35,665 nt of DNA from Clostridia bacterium (GTDB taxonomy: Bacteria; Bacillota; Clostridia; Clostridiales; Clostridiaceae), in the NCBI GenBank assembly GCA_012523855.1, contig JAAYTB010000022.1:1-35665 (forward strand), given 5' to 3'. The translations under genes and the position numbers were made by a program. Below, piece after piece: positions 25,334-33,015 of the stretch. Each line of letters opens with the position of its first letter. Position 1 is the stretch's first letter. Below the pieces are notes generated by a model that was given only the letters and a program-made list of their open reading frames with translations, had not been told where the DNA came from and did no database searches.

Positions 25334-25675
25334 TCATACAACATTTTCCTTGTGCTTCTTAAGCTCCAGAAACTGTAGGGTATCTGCAACCACTTCAGAA
25401 ATGTATCTTCTTCCACCTTGACTGTCCACTATAGTTCTATTAGCCAGCCTACCACAAACGCTTATTAAACTTCCTTTTGTTAAGTATTCTGCTGCTACTT
25501 CTGCCCTCCTGCCCCATACTATTATAGGAATAAAATCCACATCTCTTTCTCCCTTAGGATTTTTGTATTCCCGCTCTACCACAATAGTAAACCTAGTCAA
25601 AACCTTTCCAGCTTCCTCCAAGATCCGTTTTTCTGGATCCTTTGTCAATCTTCCAATTAAAATTATTCTATTCAT
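25334..25675 (-). CDS. ssb: Single-stranded DNA-binding protein without acidic tail
   Basis: SSB coats single-stranded DNA in replication, repair and uptake. The 113-residue product is a single OB fold: MNRIILIGRLTKDPE at the start, TRFTIVVER, DFIPIIVWGRRAEVAAEYLTKGSLISVCGRL, and the YISEVVADTLQFLE end strand. It stops soon after the fold and lacks the acidic DDDIPF-like tail by which main SSBs bind other proteins. It is therefore likely a secondary SSB (SsbB-like), not the replication copy, which in Firmicutes usually lies between rpsF and rpsR. CGGAGG precedes the ATG. It is 63 bases downstream of the hydrolase gene and likely cotranscribed. Confidence 0.93.
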   Translation of the reverse strand: MNRIILIGRLTKDPEKRILEEAGKVLTRFTIVVEREYKNPKGERDVDFIPIIVWGRRAEVAAEYLTKGSLISVCGRLANRTIVDSQGGRRYISEVVADTLQFLELKKHKENVV

Positions 25676-25738
25676 TTAATAACCTCCGAAATGGATTTTT
25701 CTATAATTATAACCAGCTCTTCAGTTATTAAACACTTC

Positions 25739-26587
25739 CTAGAATATTTTTTTAATAAATCTCTTCATGGACAATTGAAGGATTCCTTTCACCGTACCCA
25801 CATAACCACTTACCCTTATAGAAAAAGATATCCTAGATATAGCCTGACCGTCATATAACTTCTCTAACTCCTTTAGTTCCTCTAGACTTTTGTTTAAAAT
25901 CTTCTTTATATTAAATTCAATAGCTGTCCGCCCATGAACACTGCTAGCAAATTTAAAAAACAATAAGTTTTTGCAGTTTTTAACACAGTCCCTTTGATAA
26001 AGATCCTCTTCCACCATGGCTGGATAGAAATATACTATAGGAATACTGCTACTTTCAACTAATTCCACAAGGTTATAGTACTTGTTTTTATCATAATTAT
26101 CTTTGTTTTCATATAAGTATTGATTAAAATAAGATTTGTCTTTTTCGGTATGATATTCTAAAGAAAATTGACCAGAGAAATTAAATATTAGTTTAGCATT
26201 TAGGATAATACCCATAAGTACTGCCATATAACCACCTGAAGAATTGCCCATAGTTATAATCTCATAACCTTCAGTTTCCTTTTTAAGAAAATCCAAGAGC
26301 TTTTCAATACTGGAGTAATTATCATTTATACCATCTAAATACCAATGCTTTTGAATGTCCCGTAGGAAAATATGTTTCCCTGCATACTCTATTCTTGTTT
26401 TATACCATTCATATTTATCCTTATTGACAACTTCCCTTCTAAAGGCCTCTTCTGTATTCTCAGGGTATAGGCCATTACTTGAAAAATATATGGCACAAAC
26501 ATTGCTGTCTTTATTGGAATATTCAATTTTAAAATTATCTTTTTTATAATATTCTTTTAAGAGTTCTTGGTACTTTTTATCCATCAT
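25739..26587 (-). CDS. Alpha/beta hydrolase-fold protein
   Basis: The 282-residue product looks like a cytoplasmic alpha/beta hydrolase. The nucleophile elbow GNSSG is at residues 114-118 with Ser116, followed by the typical GGYMAVLMG helix. His218 in SVHGRTAIEF is a good candidate catalytic histidine; the acid is not clear (Glu193/Glu194 or Asp200 area). A basic C-terminal end (LQLSMKRFIKKIF) may touch the membrane. Proteins of this kind occur in surface polysaccharide loci, and the neighbours rfbD and a GT26 transferase suit that, but the substrate is unknown. GGGGAG precedes the first of two adjacent ATGs. It is divergent from rfbD. Confidence 0.72.
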   Translation of the reverse strand: MMDKKYQELLKEYYKKDNFKIEYSNKDSNVCAIYFSSNGLYPENTEEAFRREVVNKDKYEWYKTRIEYAGKHIFLRDIQKHWYLDGINDNYSSIEKLLDFLKKETEGYEIITMGNSSGGYMAVLMGIILNAKLIFNFSGQFSLEYHTEKDKSYFNQYLYENKDNYDKNKYYNLVELVESSSIPIVYFYPAMVEEDLYQRDCVKNCKNLLFFKFASSVHGRTAIEFNIKKILNKSLEELKELEKLYDGQAISRISFSIRVSGYVGTVKGILQLSMKRFIKKIF

Positions 26588-26617
26588 GGCATCTTCTCCC
26601 CAATAAGTATATGTAAT

Positions 26618-26646
26618 ATTTTACCATCCATTTTTCACTCTATCAA
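26618..26646 (-). promoter_or_regulatory. Sigma-A promoter of the hydrolase-ssb unit
   Basis: TTGATA (26641-26646) and TAAAAT (26618-26623) lie exactly 17 bases apart on the - strand, about 30 bases before the hydrolase start. Confidence 0.65.
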
Positions 26647-26672
26647 TAAAAAAATATTTTTTATATGAAAAG

Positions 26673-26701
26673 TTTCTACTTTTTTTACTAAATGTTATAA
26701 T
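26673..26701 (+). promoter_or_regulatory. Extended -10 promoter of rfbD
   Basis: TGTTATAAT (26693-26701) is an extended -10 element. The -35 at 17 bases is weak (TTTCTA). The rfbD start follows 39 bases later. Confidence 0.55.
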
Positions 26702-26740
26702 GTTATGAGATAATGATTAGCGTATATCTGGAGGTAAATT

Positions 26741-27580
26741 ATGAAAGTTTTAATAACAGGAGCCAAAGGTCAGCTTGGATTAGAATTAACAAAACAATTC
26801 CAGCTTAAGAAGGATGTTGAATTAATATTAACTGATGTAAGCGAACTGGATATTACTAACACAGAAAAGGTTTATTCCTTCTTTCAAGAGCATAAGCCAG
26901 AAGTAGTTATTAATTGCGCTGCCCACACAGCAGTTGATAAGTGTGAAACAGATGTAGATAATGCCTATAAAATTAATGCCATAGGTCCTAAAAATCTTTC
27001 TGCTGCAGCCTATTCCATAGGAGCAGAAATAGTTCAAATATCCACAGATTATGTTTTTGACGGAGAATCTGCAGACCCTCTTACAGAATTTGATAGCCCA
27101 AACCCTCAAACAATTTATGGTGCTTCAAAACTTCAGGGTGAAAAACTTACTGCAGAATTTAATCCAAAACATTACATATTGAGAACAGCCTGGCTATATG
27201 GAGAAGGAAACAATTTTGTAAGAACCATGGTTAAATTAAGCGAGACAAATAAGAGCTTAAAGGTAGTTAATGATCAAATAGGAAGCCCTACTAGCACTGT
27301 AGATTTGGCAAGGGCTATCATTAAGCTAATAGAAGAAAAAAACTACAGCTTGTTTCATGCTACTTGTAGTGGCCAATGTAGCTGGTATGAGTTCACTAAG
27401 GAAATCTTTAGACTAAAAGGAATAGATACAGAGGTAATTCCTTGCACTACAGATGAGTTCCCTAGACCAGCAAAGCGTCCTAAGTACTCTGTTTTAAGAA
27501 ATTATATGATGGAGTTGACTACTGGAGATATAATGAGGCCTTGGCAGGAGGCTATTGCAGAGTATTTGAAAGAAAACTAA
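26741..27580 (+). CDS. rfbD: dTDP-4-dehydrorhamnose reductase
   Basis: RfbD (RmlD) reduces dTDP-4-keto-L-rhamnose to dTDP-L-rhamnose, the last step in the supply of rhamnose for surface polysaccharides. The 279-residue product is an extended short-chain dehydrogenase: nucleotide-binding GAKGQLG at 7-13, NCAAHTAVDKCE at 58-69, ISTDYVFDG at 100-108, and the catalytic pair Tyr126/Lys130 in YGASK. LRTAWLYGEGNNFV and RPKYSVLRN near the end are usual for RmlD. GGAGG precedes the ATG. It stands alone between a divergent promoter and a strong terminator; rfbA, B and C are not in the window, so the pathway genes must be elsewhere or the substrate differs. Confidence 0.93.
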   Translation: MKVLITGAKGQLGLELTKQFQLKKDVELILTDVSELDITNTEKVYSFFQEHKPEVVINCAAHTAVDKCETDVDNAYKINAIGPKNLSAAAYSIGAEIVQISTDYVFDGESADPLTEFDSPNPQTIYGASKLQGEKLTAEFNPKHYILRTAWLYGEGNNFVRTMVKLSETNKSLKVVNDQIGSPTSTVDLARAIIKLIEEKNYSLFHATCSGQCSWYEFTKEIFRLKGIDTEVIPCTTDEFPRPAKRPKYSVLRNYMMELTTGDIMRPWQEAIAEYLKEN

Positions 27581-27601
27581 GTAAAAAGCGGTGTTATATA
27601 T

Positions 27602-27645
27602 AAAAAACTAACTAGCCCTATAATAAGAGGCTAGTTAGTTTTTAT
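27602..27645. terminator. Bidirectional terminator between rfbD and the GT26 gene
   Basis: A perfect 14-base stem (27604-27617 with 27629-27642) has T runs on both outer sides and lies between two converging genes. Confidence 0.9.
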
Positions 27646-27648
27646 CTA

Positions 27649-28380
27649 TCATTTCTTTAATTTATTCTTTTTACTATCCTTCACTGCTAAATACATAAAC
27701 TTTGGAATAGCAGCTAGTCTTTTAATCCTAGTAGGCTCTTTAACAACTCTGTAGAGCCATTCCATATTGGTTTTTATCATCCAACTTGGTGCTCGATTCA
27801 ATTTACCAGCAAAAATATCAAAACTGCCTCCTACACCCATGAATATTTTTGCCTGTAGTATGTCCATATACTTCATTATAAACTGATCCTGTCTTGGTGA
27901 ACCCATGGCTACAAAGAGGGCAAAGGGTTTTGAATTGTTTATCTTGTCTATAAGGTTTTGGCAATCATCTAAATTGAAAAAGCCATTATGGATTCCAGCT
28001 ATTTTTAATGTAGGGTATTTATCCATTAAATTAAGGGCACAACTCTCTACAACATCTTGCTGGGCACCTAGGAGAAATATGGCCTTTTCATTGTTGGCAC
28101 AGTGTTCTATTATGGCTTCCATTACTTCTATGCCTGCTATCTTTTCCTTTACTCCTTGTTTTAAAAGCTTTGATGTGTGTACTACCCCAACACCGTCTGG
28201 TATTATTATGGTGTTTTTGCTGTTAAAACATTGGTAGAGTTCCTTATCTTGCAGTCCATTATATAGAACCTCGGGATTACCGGAAACTATATTTATCTTT
28301 TCTTCTGTTTCTACTACAGATTCTATTAGTTCCTTTTTACTCTTATTATATATGTTATAGCCTAAAATTCGGGTCAATTG
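27649..28380 (-). CDS. GT26 glycosyltransferase (WecG/TagA/CpsF family)
   Basis: This family moves N-acetylmannosamine or a related sugar to a lipid-linked GlcNAc, starting wall teichoic acid or other surface glycans. The family marks are all visible: IVSGNPEVL, the catalytic aspartate in IIPDGVGVV, AIFLLGA, GFFNLDD, VAMGSPRQDQF, MGVGGSFDIFAGKLNRAPSW and EWLYRVVKEPTRIKR. The start is uncertain: a TTG at 28380 has AGGGAG at good spacing, while a GTG at 28386 overlaps the yihY stop as GTGA but has no room for a ribosome site. TTG is chosen (about 243 residues). It is cotranscribed with yihY. The exact sugar and acceptor are unknown. Confidence 0.9.
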   Translation of the reverse strand, partial: QLTRILGYNIYNKSKKELIESVVETEEKINIVSGNPEVLYNGLQDKELYQCFNSKNTIIIPDGVGVVHTSKLLKQGVKEKIAGIEVMEAIIEHCANNEKAIFLLGAQQDVVESCALNLMDKYPTLKIAGIHNGFFNLDDCQNLIDKINNSKPFALFVAMGSPRQDQFIMKYMDILQAKIFMGVGGSFDIFAGKLNRAPSWMIKTNMEWLYRVVKEPTRIKRLAAIPKFMYLAVKDSKKNKLKK

Positions 28381-28382
28381 TA

Positions 28383-29219
28383 TCACTCCCTAGGATTATA
28401 TTTCTTTGGATACTCAAAGGCTAAGGTAGCATTTATCTCCCCTCCTATGAGCAAGATGATTGAACTTAAATAGATCCAAATCATCAATATAAATATGGCC
28501 GCAATTCCTCCATATAAATTGGAGTAGTTGGCAAAGTTATCTACATAAAAAGAAAAGACAATTGAAATGATAATCCATCCTGCCGTTGAAAACAAGCTTC
28601 CTGGTAAGACTTCCCTTAATTTTAGACGGCGACTAGGAGTATATTGATATATAAAAGTAAATGCAGCTATCATTACTGCCCCCATTATAACATAGCGAAA
28701 CATGTTCCATACAGGCATCAAGGCAGTAGAAAATTTAGGGAATTGGCTTAAATAGTTGCCTAGTAAGTTACCAAATACGAGTAAAACTGTAGTTGCTAAT
28801 AGGGCAATTACAAGGCCTAAAGTAAAAACTATAGATAGCAATTGGACCTTAATAAAACTTCTTTTTTCTCTTTCATCATAGGCTGTATTTAGTGCTCGCA
28901 TTATTGCCTTTGTACCACCACTGGCAGCCCAGATTGTTCCTAGTAAACTAAAGGATAATAACTCTCCTTTTCTAACTTCTGTAACTTCTCTTACAGTGGT
29001 CTCTACTAAAGTTAGCGCTTCCCCTGGTATTATTCCCTGTAAAAAAACTAGTAGATCTACACTCTTTAAAGGAGTATAAGCAATAATTGATAATAGAAAA
29101 ATCATAAAGGGAAAAAAGGATAACAATAGCCTATAAGCCATTTGACTTGCTAAGGCAGATATTTGGTCATCCTTAATACGCTTAATTAGAGACAAGATAA
29201 ACCTTCCTTTAGTACTCAT
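28383..29219 (-). CDS. YihY/virulence factor BrkB family membrane protein
   Basis: The 278-residue product has about six membrane segments and the family signature near the N-terminus: DQISALASQMAYRLLLSFFPFMIFLLS (about 18-44). It continues with GTIWAASGGTKAIMRALNTAYDE near 105-127 and LYGGIAAIFILMIWIYLSSIILLIGGEINATL near 238-269. The family was once called RNase BN; that name is not supported, and the function is unsettled. GAGGGATG before the ATG at 29219 decides the start against the ATG two codons upstream. It overlaps the start region of the GT26 gene and is read from a strong promoter carrying an operator-like palindrome. Confidence 0.9.
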   Translation of the reverse strand: MSTKGRFILSLIKRIKDDQISALASQMAYRLLLSFFPFMIFLLSIIAYTPLKSVDLLVFLQGIIPGEALTLVETTVREVTEVRKGELLSFSLLGTIWAASGGTKAIMRALNTAYDEREKRSFIKVQLLSIVFTLGLVIALLATTVLLVFGNLLGNYLSQFPKFSTALMPVWNMFRYVIMGAVMIAAFTFIYQYTPSRRLKLREVLPGSLFSTAGWIIISIVFSFYVDNFANYSNLYGGIAAIFILMIWIYLSSIILLIGGEINATLAFEYPKKYNPRE

Positions 29220-29244
29220 ATACATCCCTCAGTATCACATTAAT

Positions 29245-29262
29245 ATAAATTCTAGAATTTAT
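29245..29262. promoter_or_regulatory. Perfect 18-base palindrome at the yihY start site
   Basis: ATAAATTCTAGAATTTAT is self-complementary over all 18 bases. It begins five bases after the -10 element of the yihY promoter, so it would cover the transcription start. This is where a repressor would bind. Confidence 0.55.
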
Positions 29263-29267
29263 GGTTG

Positions 29268-29296
29268 ATTATATCATACCTTATGCCCCTTTTCAA
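29268..29296 (-). promoter_or_regulatory. Sigma-A promoter of yihY-GT26
   Basis: TTGAAA (29291-29296) and TATAAT (29268-29273) are exactly 17 bases apart on the - strand. Confidence 0.75.
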
Positions 29297-29339
29297 TTTT
29301 TCGAATCTTTACTTTTTCAACCTAAAAAACCCTCAATAA

Positions 29340-29368
29340 TTGTATTTTACATTTTTCTATAGTATAAT
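29340..29368 (+). promoter_or_regulatory. Candidate promoter of the + strand zinc-ribbon gene
   Basis: TTGTAT (29340-29345) and TATAAT (29363-29368) are 17 bases apart, giving a leader of about 110 bases before the start at 29485. Confidence 0.5.
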
Positions 29369-29484
29369 AAAAGTGTTTTATAAATATTAATAAAGCAAAG
29401 GGATTTACTTGCTTATCACGGTATAATACATAAGTAATTTGCAGTAAGTAAATTACCTTGTTAATAAGAAGGAGGATTTAACTT

Positions 29485-30414
29485 ATGGCTTTTTGTGCAA
29501 ATTGTGGCGCTCAGATGGCTGATGGGGACAAGTTTTGCGGAAATTGCGGAACTACTCTAGCAGCTGAAAATTCAGCTCCACAACAAAACTTTCAACAAAA
29601 TGTACAACCTAACGTACAACCTAATGTACAACAGAATTTCCAGCAAAATGTACAACCTAACTTTCAAAATCAGCAGGCTCCAAACTTTGGTCCTGGCCCA
29701 GGTCAACAGCAGTATGCACCACAGGGTCCATCAAATTTTTCAATAGCTATGGAGGAGTTAGGTAAGGAAGTATCTGCTTTCTTTAAGAACCCTGTAGCTG
29801 CTATTAGTAAAGTAAAATTCCAAATGTCTTCAATGGCTACATATCTCTTTGCTGGCCTAATGACATTGATTCTAATATTACTTAACTTCTGGAGTGCAGC
29901 GCAAAACTTGGCACTAGTAGGTGCTGCAATTACTACCATAGAAGATGCTTTTTCATCTGTTTTTGGTGGCAATGAAAAAGAGACCTTATTTGATATTGGC
30001 TACGGCAAGATCTTCCTTGCTTCATTCTTCTTTGTAATAGTTATGTTAGCGGCTCTTTGGGGACTAAGCTTATTAGTTAACTCTGTTATGTTGAAGGGTC
30101 AGTTTAATGCTGTACAGGCTCTAAATGTGGTGGTTTTCGCAGCTATACCTTATGCCCTTCTATCAATAGTATCAATAATTTTTGGCTATGTTGAAGCAAA
30201 TTTATCTTATTTGATTTATCTAGCTGGAATAATGGCTTCAATCATATTGTTATATAAGGCTATCAGCAGTAACATTAACAAGGCTGAATCTTCTGCCTTA
30301 TACAGTTTCTTAGTAATACCTGTAGCTCTTTACTTCGTAAACTTCCTTTTCTTTAAAGTTGCAGGAGCTGAAGTTGCTATGTTCTATAACGGAATATTTA
30401 TGGGAATAAACTAA
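29485..30414 (+). CDS. Zinc-ribbon polytopic membrane protein with Q/N-rich linker
   Basis: The 309-residue product starts with a zinc ribbon (CANCGAQM...FCGNCGTTL, residues 4-25, two CxxC pairs), followed by a Gln/Asn/Pro-rich linker (about 30-83) built of VQPN-type repeats. Residues about 119-300 then carry five or six membrane segments, in a layout reminiscent of Yip1-type membrane domains. There is no enzyme motif. A strong GGAGG precedes the ATG, and a terminator follows the stop. It faces the - strand permease operon, whose zinc-ribbon protein has a similar N-terminus and a low-complexity linker. Function is unknown; a regulatory or scaffold role in the membrane is only a guess. Confidence 0.8.
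   Translation: MAFCANCGAQMADGDKFCGNCGTTLAAENSAPQQNFQQNVQPNVQPNVQQNFQQNVQPNFQNQQAPNFGPGPGQQQYAPQGPSNFSIAMEELGKEVSAFFKNPVAAISKVKFQMSSMATYLFAGLMTLILILLNFWSAAQNLALVGAAITTIEDAFSSVFGGNEKETLFDIGYGKIFLASFFFVIVMLAALWGLSLLVNSVMLKGQFNAVQALNVVVFAAIPYALLSIVSIIFGYVEANLSYLIYLAGIMASIILLYKAISSNINKAESSALYSFLVIPVALYFVNFLFFKVAGAEVAMFYNGIFMGIN
29580..29670. repeat. Tandem coding repeat of the Q/N-rich linker
   Basis: Imperfect 12-15 base units around GTACAACCTAA(C/T) encode VQPN and FQQN steps. The copies are nearly identical, which suggests recent slippage expansion. Confidence 0.7.
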
Positions 30415-30421
30415 GTAAGTA

Positions 30422-30463
30422 AAAACACCTATTGCTATCAACTTTTGAAGCAATAGGTGTTTT
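30422..30463. terminator. Bidirectional terminator between converging genes
   Basis: A perfect 15-base stem (30422-30436 with 30449-30463), with T-rich tails on each side, separates the + strand zinc-ribbon gene from the end of the - strand permease gene. Confidence 0.9.
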
Positions 30464-30471
30464 CTATTCTT

Positions 30472-31752
30472 TTATTTTCTATAAATAAGCCTTGCAGGCA
30501 CAATGAATATCCCTGCCATAGCAAGAAGAACCAGGAGATTTGGAAGTATACTAGAAAAAGTGCCACTAAATAAAATAATCTCAGATAATCCATTATGAAC
30601 CCAATAGGTAGGCATAAATATAGCAATATCCTCCATAGCTGCTGGCATCAGTTCCAAACTATATACGCAGCCAGACAAGATTCCCATCATAAGGACCATC
30701 ACTGGCATAAAACTTTGAAAGGAAATATGGTTTCTAAAGATGGAGGCTATCAAAACAAGCATTGATGCAGCAGTAAATATATAAAAGACCATTGTTAGGC
30801 CTACTAACAAAATACCACTTAGGGACATACCTTCAAAGACCGGATACATCAAGATAAATTGAAGGAAGGTTATACTTATCCCTGCTATAGTTACGGAAAA
30901 AATATCTGCAAATAAAAGTTTGAAAGGAGCTACACCTGCTAGCTTTATCCTGCTTCTAACTCTATTTTCTCCTTCCTTTATAAGAATGCTACATCCTGTT
31001 AGCATAAAGATTGTAGAAAATATCACTATAAGGCCTAATCCCATGGAAATGGCGAAAATATCTCCATCTTCCTCTTTTTCATCTACTTCACTGACATTAG
31101 GTGTTCGTAGATCAGCTATCACTGGCAACTGAAAACTAGGATCCTGGTCAAGGTCTTTTAACCTCTTGCTTATAGCCTCTTCAATTATAACATATTCCTC
31201 CTGAGCTAGCTGCTTTTGTCCATCAATTATAACTAAATACTTGCAAACATAGGGAACTATTTCCCCGGCAATTATATCACTGACACCCATGGCAGTTAAG
31301 CTGCCAGGAACAGTATAAACAGAAACTATATTCTCATAATCTCCTTCTCTTATCCTCTTTTCCATTCCCTCTTCAAAAATATAAACCGCCTGGACCTTTT
31401 CCTTGGAAATGTACTCCTCTATCTCCTTCTCCCCAATAGTCTTCATAGATATGGCAGAATTGGCCCCTATCTTCTTAATAATCTCAGAAGAAAATTCAGA
31501 TTCATCTCTATCAATAACTCCAATAGGCACACCTTGATAAAAGGTCTTTTTCTGAAAAATTTTATTAACCAACATGGAGAAAAATAAGGGCAACAATATG
31601 CATAACAAAATAAACAACTTGTTGCGATACATTAACCTTAGCCGGTTTTTAACTATAGGCAAGACCTGAGATCTTGAAGGCTTAATTTCAATGAAGTTCT
31701 GTGAACCGTCCCCCATATTTTTAAAGTCGAGAGAACCGTCCCTATTATTCAT
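30472..31752 (-). CDS. ABC-2 type transporter permease (second of pair)
   Basis: The 426-residue product has the ABC-2 exporter layout: one membrane segment (about 45-65), a large outer domain (about 66-225), and five membrane segments in the C-terminal part (about 228-422). The outer domain contains the typical GVIDRDESEFSSEII and the C-terminal half SILIKEGENRVRSRIKLAGVAPFKLLFADI. The ATG overlaps the previous gene's stop as ATGA, so the two are translationally coupled. The first 22 codons contain two GGGACGGTTC repeat-like motifs and look grafted onto the conserved part, which begins near KPSRSQVLPIVKNRLRLMYRNK. Substrate unknown; no ATPase gene is in the window. Confidence 0.88.
   Translation of the reverse strand: MNNRDGSLDFKNMGDGSQNFIEIKPSRSQVLPIVKNRLRLMYRNKLFILLCILLPLFFSMLVNKIFQKKTFYQGVPIGVIDRDESEFSSEIIKKIGANSAISMKTIGEKEIEEYISKEKVQAVYIFEEGMEKRIREGDYENIVSVYTVPGSLTAMGVSDIIAGEIVPYVCKYLVIIDGQKQLAQEEYVIIEEAISKRLKDLDQDPSFQLPVIADLRTPNVSEVDEKEEDGDIFAISMGLGLIVIFSTIFMLTGCSILIKEGENRVRSRIKLAGVAPFKLLFADIFSVTIAGISITFLQFILMYPVFEGMSLSGILLVGLTMVFYIFTAASMLVLIASIFRNHISFQSFMPVMVLMMGILSGCVYSLELMPAAMEDIAIFMPTYWVHNGLSEIILFSGTFSSILPNLLVLLAMAGIFIVPARLIYRK
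31701..31746 (-). repeat. Two GGGACGGTTC repeat motifs in a permease start
   Basis: On the - strand AGGGACGGTTCTCTCGAC (about 31729-31745) is followed by GGGGGACGGTTCAC (31702-31715), about 27 bases apart. They encode DGSLD and DGSQN near the N-terminus. The phrase resembles short palindromic repeats dispersed in clostridial genomes. Confidence 0.5.
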
Positions 31753-32990
31753 GACCTCACCGCCTTTCGGAGTCGTAAGTAGGATATAAATATTAACAGT
31801 AGGGAAATTCCAGCCAAGGAATAGAGTGTAAGCTCAAGTTGACTAATGGCTAATAGGCCAGTAGCACCACCAGTGCTGTAACTCATCATATAGAGGCTAG
31901 CTCTTATAATCCAATAGTTTGGAGTTAAAGCTGCTAGTTTTTGTATTTCAAGTGGCATTAGCTGCAAGGGTAGGAAGCTACCTCCTGCTAGGGCACAGAT
32001 AAATACAAATATATTGCCTACTGCCATAAATACCTCTTCTTTTCGGAAAAATGTTGCTAGGAATATGAAGATGCTGTTTATGAAAAAGATATCCAGCCAC
32101 ATGTATAGTATAATTTTTACTATTAAGTCTTGGTGGAAGGCTTGAAAAAATAGCACCACTGGCAGTATAAAGATAATCATTTGAACTGCTCCGTAGATGG
32201 AGAAGGATATCCATTTGCTTAATAGTACAGATAGGCTTCCTGCGGGACTAGTCACTGTTCGTTTTAGACAACCGCTGTTAATTTCCTTTATTAAGTGGTT
32301 TCCTGAGCTAACCCCATTGTACATTAGCAACAAGACCAAAATAGCTACAATGAAATATTCTGCTGAACTAGAAGAAGGTATGGAGTTTATCTTCTTTTCC
32401 TGAAAGAGATCTCCTCGGGTTAGGGCAGCTAGTATTAATTGAAGTGACATATTTTCGTTAATGTCCTCCAATTCACTTTGGCTGAAATCATATTCCTCTA
32501 GGTAGTCTATGTAGGCTACAATGGATTTTTCTACAGAAGATACATAAACCCCATAGCTTTCCATCATGTTTTTAAGGACAGAGCTTTTCAGAGACTCCCT
32601 CTTGTTTAAGATAATGTTTATTGGATAATTTTCAATATACACAAGGCTTTTAGAAAAGTCTTCAGGTATGATGATTATACCCATCAGTTGATTTTCCTTA
32701 AAGCTTTCCTCAGCCGCCTCCTCCTTCATGGTTTTAATGTTTACCATCTTGGAAAAGGATTTATTGCCCTTGAAGTTATTAATAAGCATCCTGCTTAGGA
32801 CACTGTTTTCCTTATCCACTACTGCCACATTCATTGGTGAAATATCCGCTTCCCTACTCATCATATCGGAAAAGATAAAGGCAAAAATTCCGTATAATAA
32901 AAATGGAAGACACAAATGGGCAATAATTGCCCACTTATGTCTTAATATAAGCTTTAAGTCCTTTTTAATTAACTTCGTTAGTTTAATCAT
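31749..32990 (-). CDS. ABC-2 type transporter permease (first of pair)
   Basis: The 413-residue product has the same layout as its downstream partner: a short cytoplasmic start (IKKDLKLILRHKWAI), membrane segment about 22-41, an outer domain with VAVVDKENSVLSRMLI and GIIIIPEDFSKSL, and five further membrane segments (about 213-410). INSGCLKRTVTSPAGSLSVLLSKWI is the usual cytoplasmic loop. Such proteins pair to form the channel of an ABC exporter of drugs, lipids or glycans. The start has only AAGGAT. It follows the zinc-ribbon gene by 25 bases, in one operon. The ATPase is not encoded between the promoter and terminator of this unit. Confidence 0.88.
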   Translation of the reverse strand: MIKLTKLIKKDLKLILRHKWAIIAHLCLPFLLYGIFAFIFSDMMSREADISPMNVAVVDKENSVLSRMLINNFKGNKSFSKMVNIKTMKEEAAEESFKENQLMGIIIIPEDFSKSLVYIENYPINIILNKRESLKSSVLKNMMESYGVYVSSVEKSIVAYIDYLEEYDFSQSELEDINENMSLQLILAALTRGDLFQEKKINSIPSSSSAEYFIVAILVLLLMYNGVSSGNHLIKEINSGCLKRTVTSPAGSLSVLLSKWISFSIYGAVQMIIFILPVVLFFQAFHQDLIVKIILYMWLDIFFINSIFIFLATFFRKEEVFMAVGNIFVFICALAGGSFLPLQLMPLEIQKLAALTPNYWIIRASLYMMSYSTGGATGLLAISQLELTLYSLAGISLLLIFISYLRLRKAVRS

Positions 32991-33015
32991 AATATGCAGA
33001 TCCTTAAATTAATTT

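Larger units (their letters stand above)
29220..29484. other. Divergent control region between yihY and the zinc-ribbon gene
   Basis: The region of 265 bases holds a strong - strand promoter with a palindrome, a + strand promoter, and a second TATAAT near 29422-29427 without a clear -35. The + strand leader of about 115 bases can form a GTAATTT/AAATTAC stem just before the ribosome site GGAGG. No gene is seen. Confidence 0.55.

Noticed and set aside
29580-29670. Short regular repeats that could suggest a CRISPR array
   Set aside because: They are in-frame tandem units of 12-15 bases encoding a Q/N linker, without unique spacers or cas genes.
30438-30626. 62-codon - strand frame beyond the permease
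   Set aside because: It overlaps the permease C-terminus in another frame and runs through a strong terminator.
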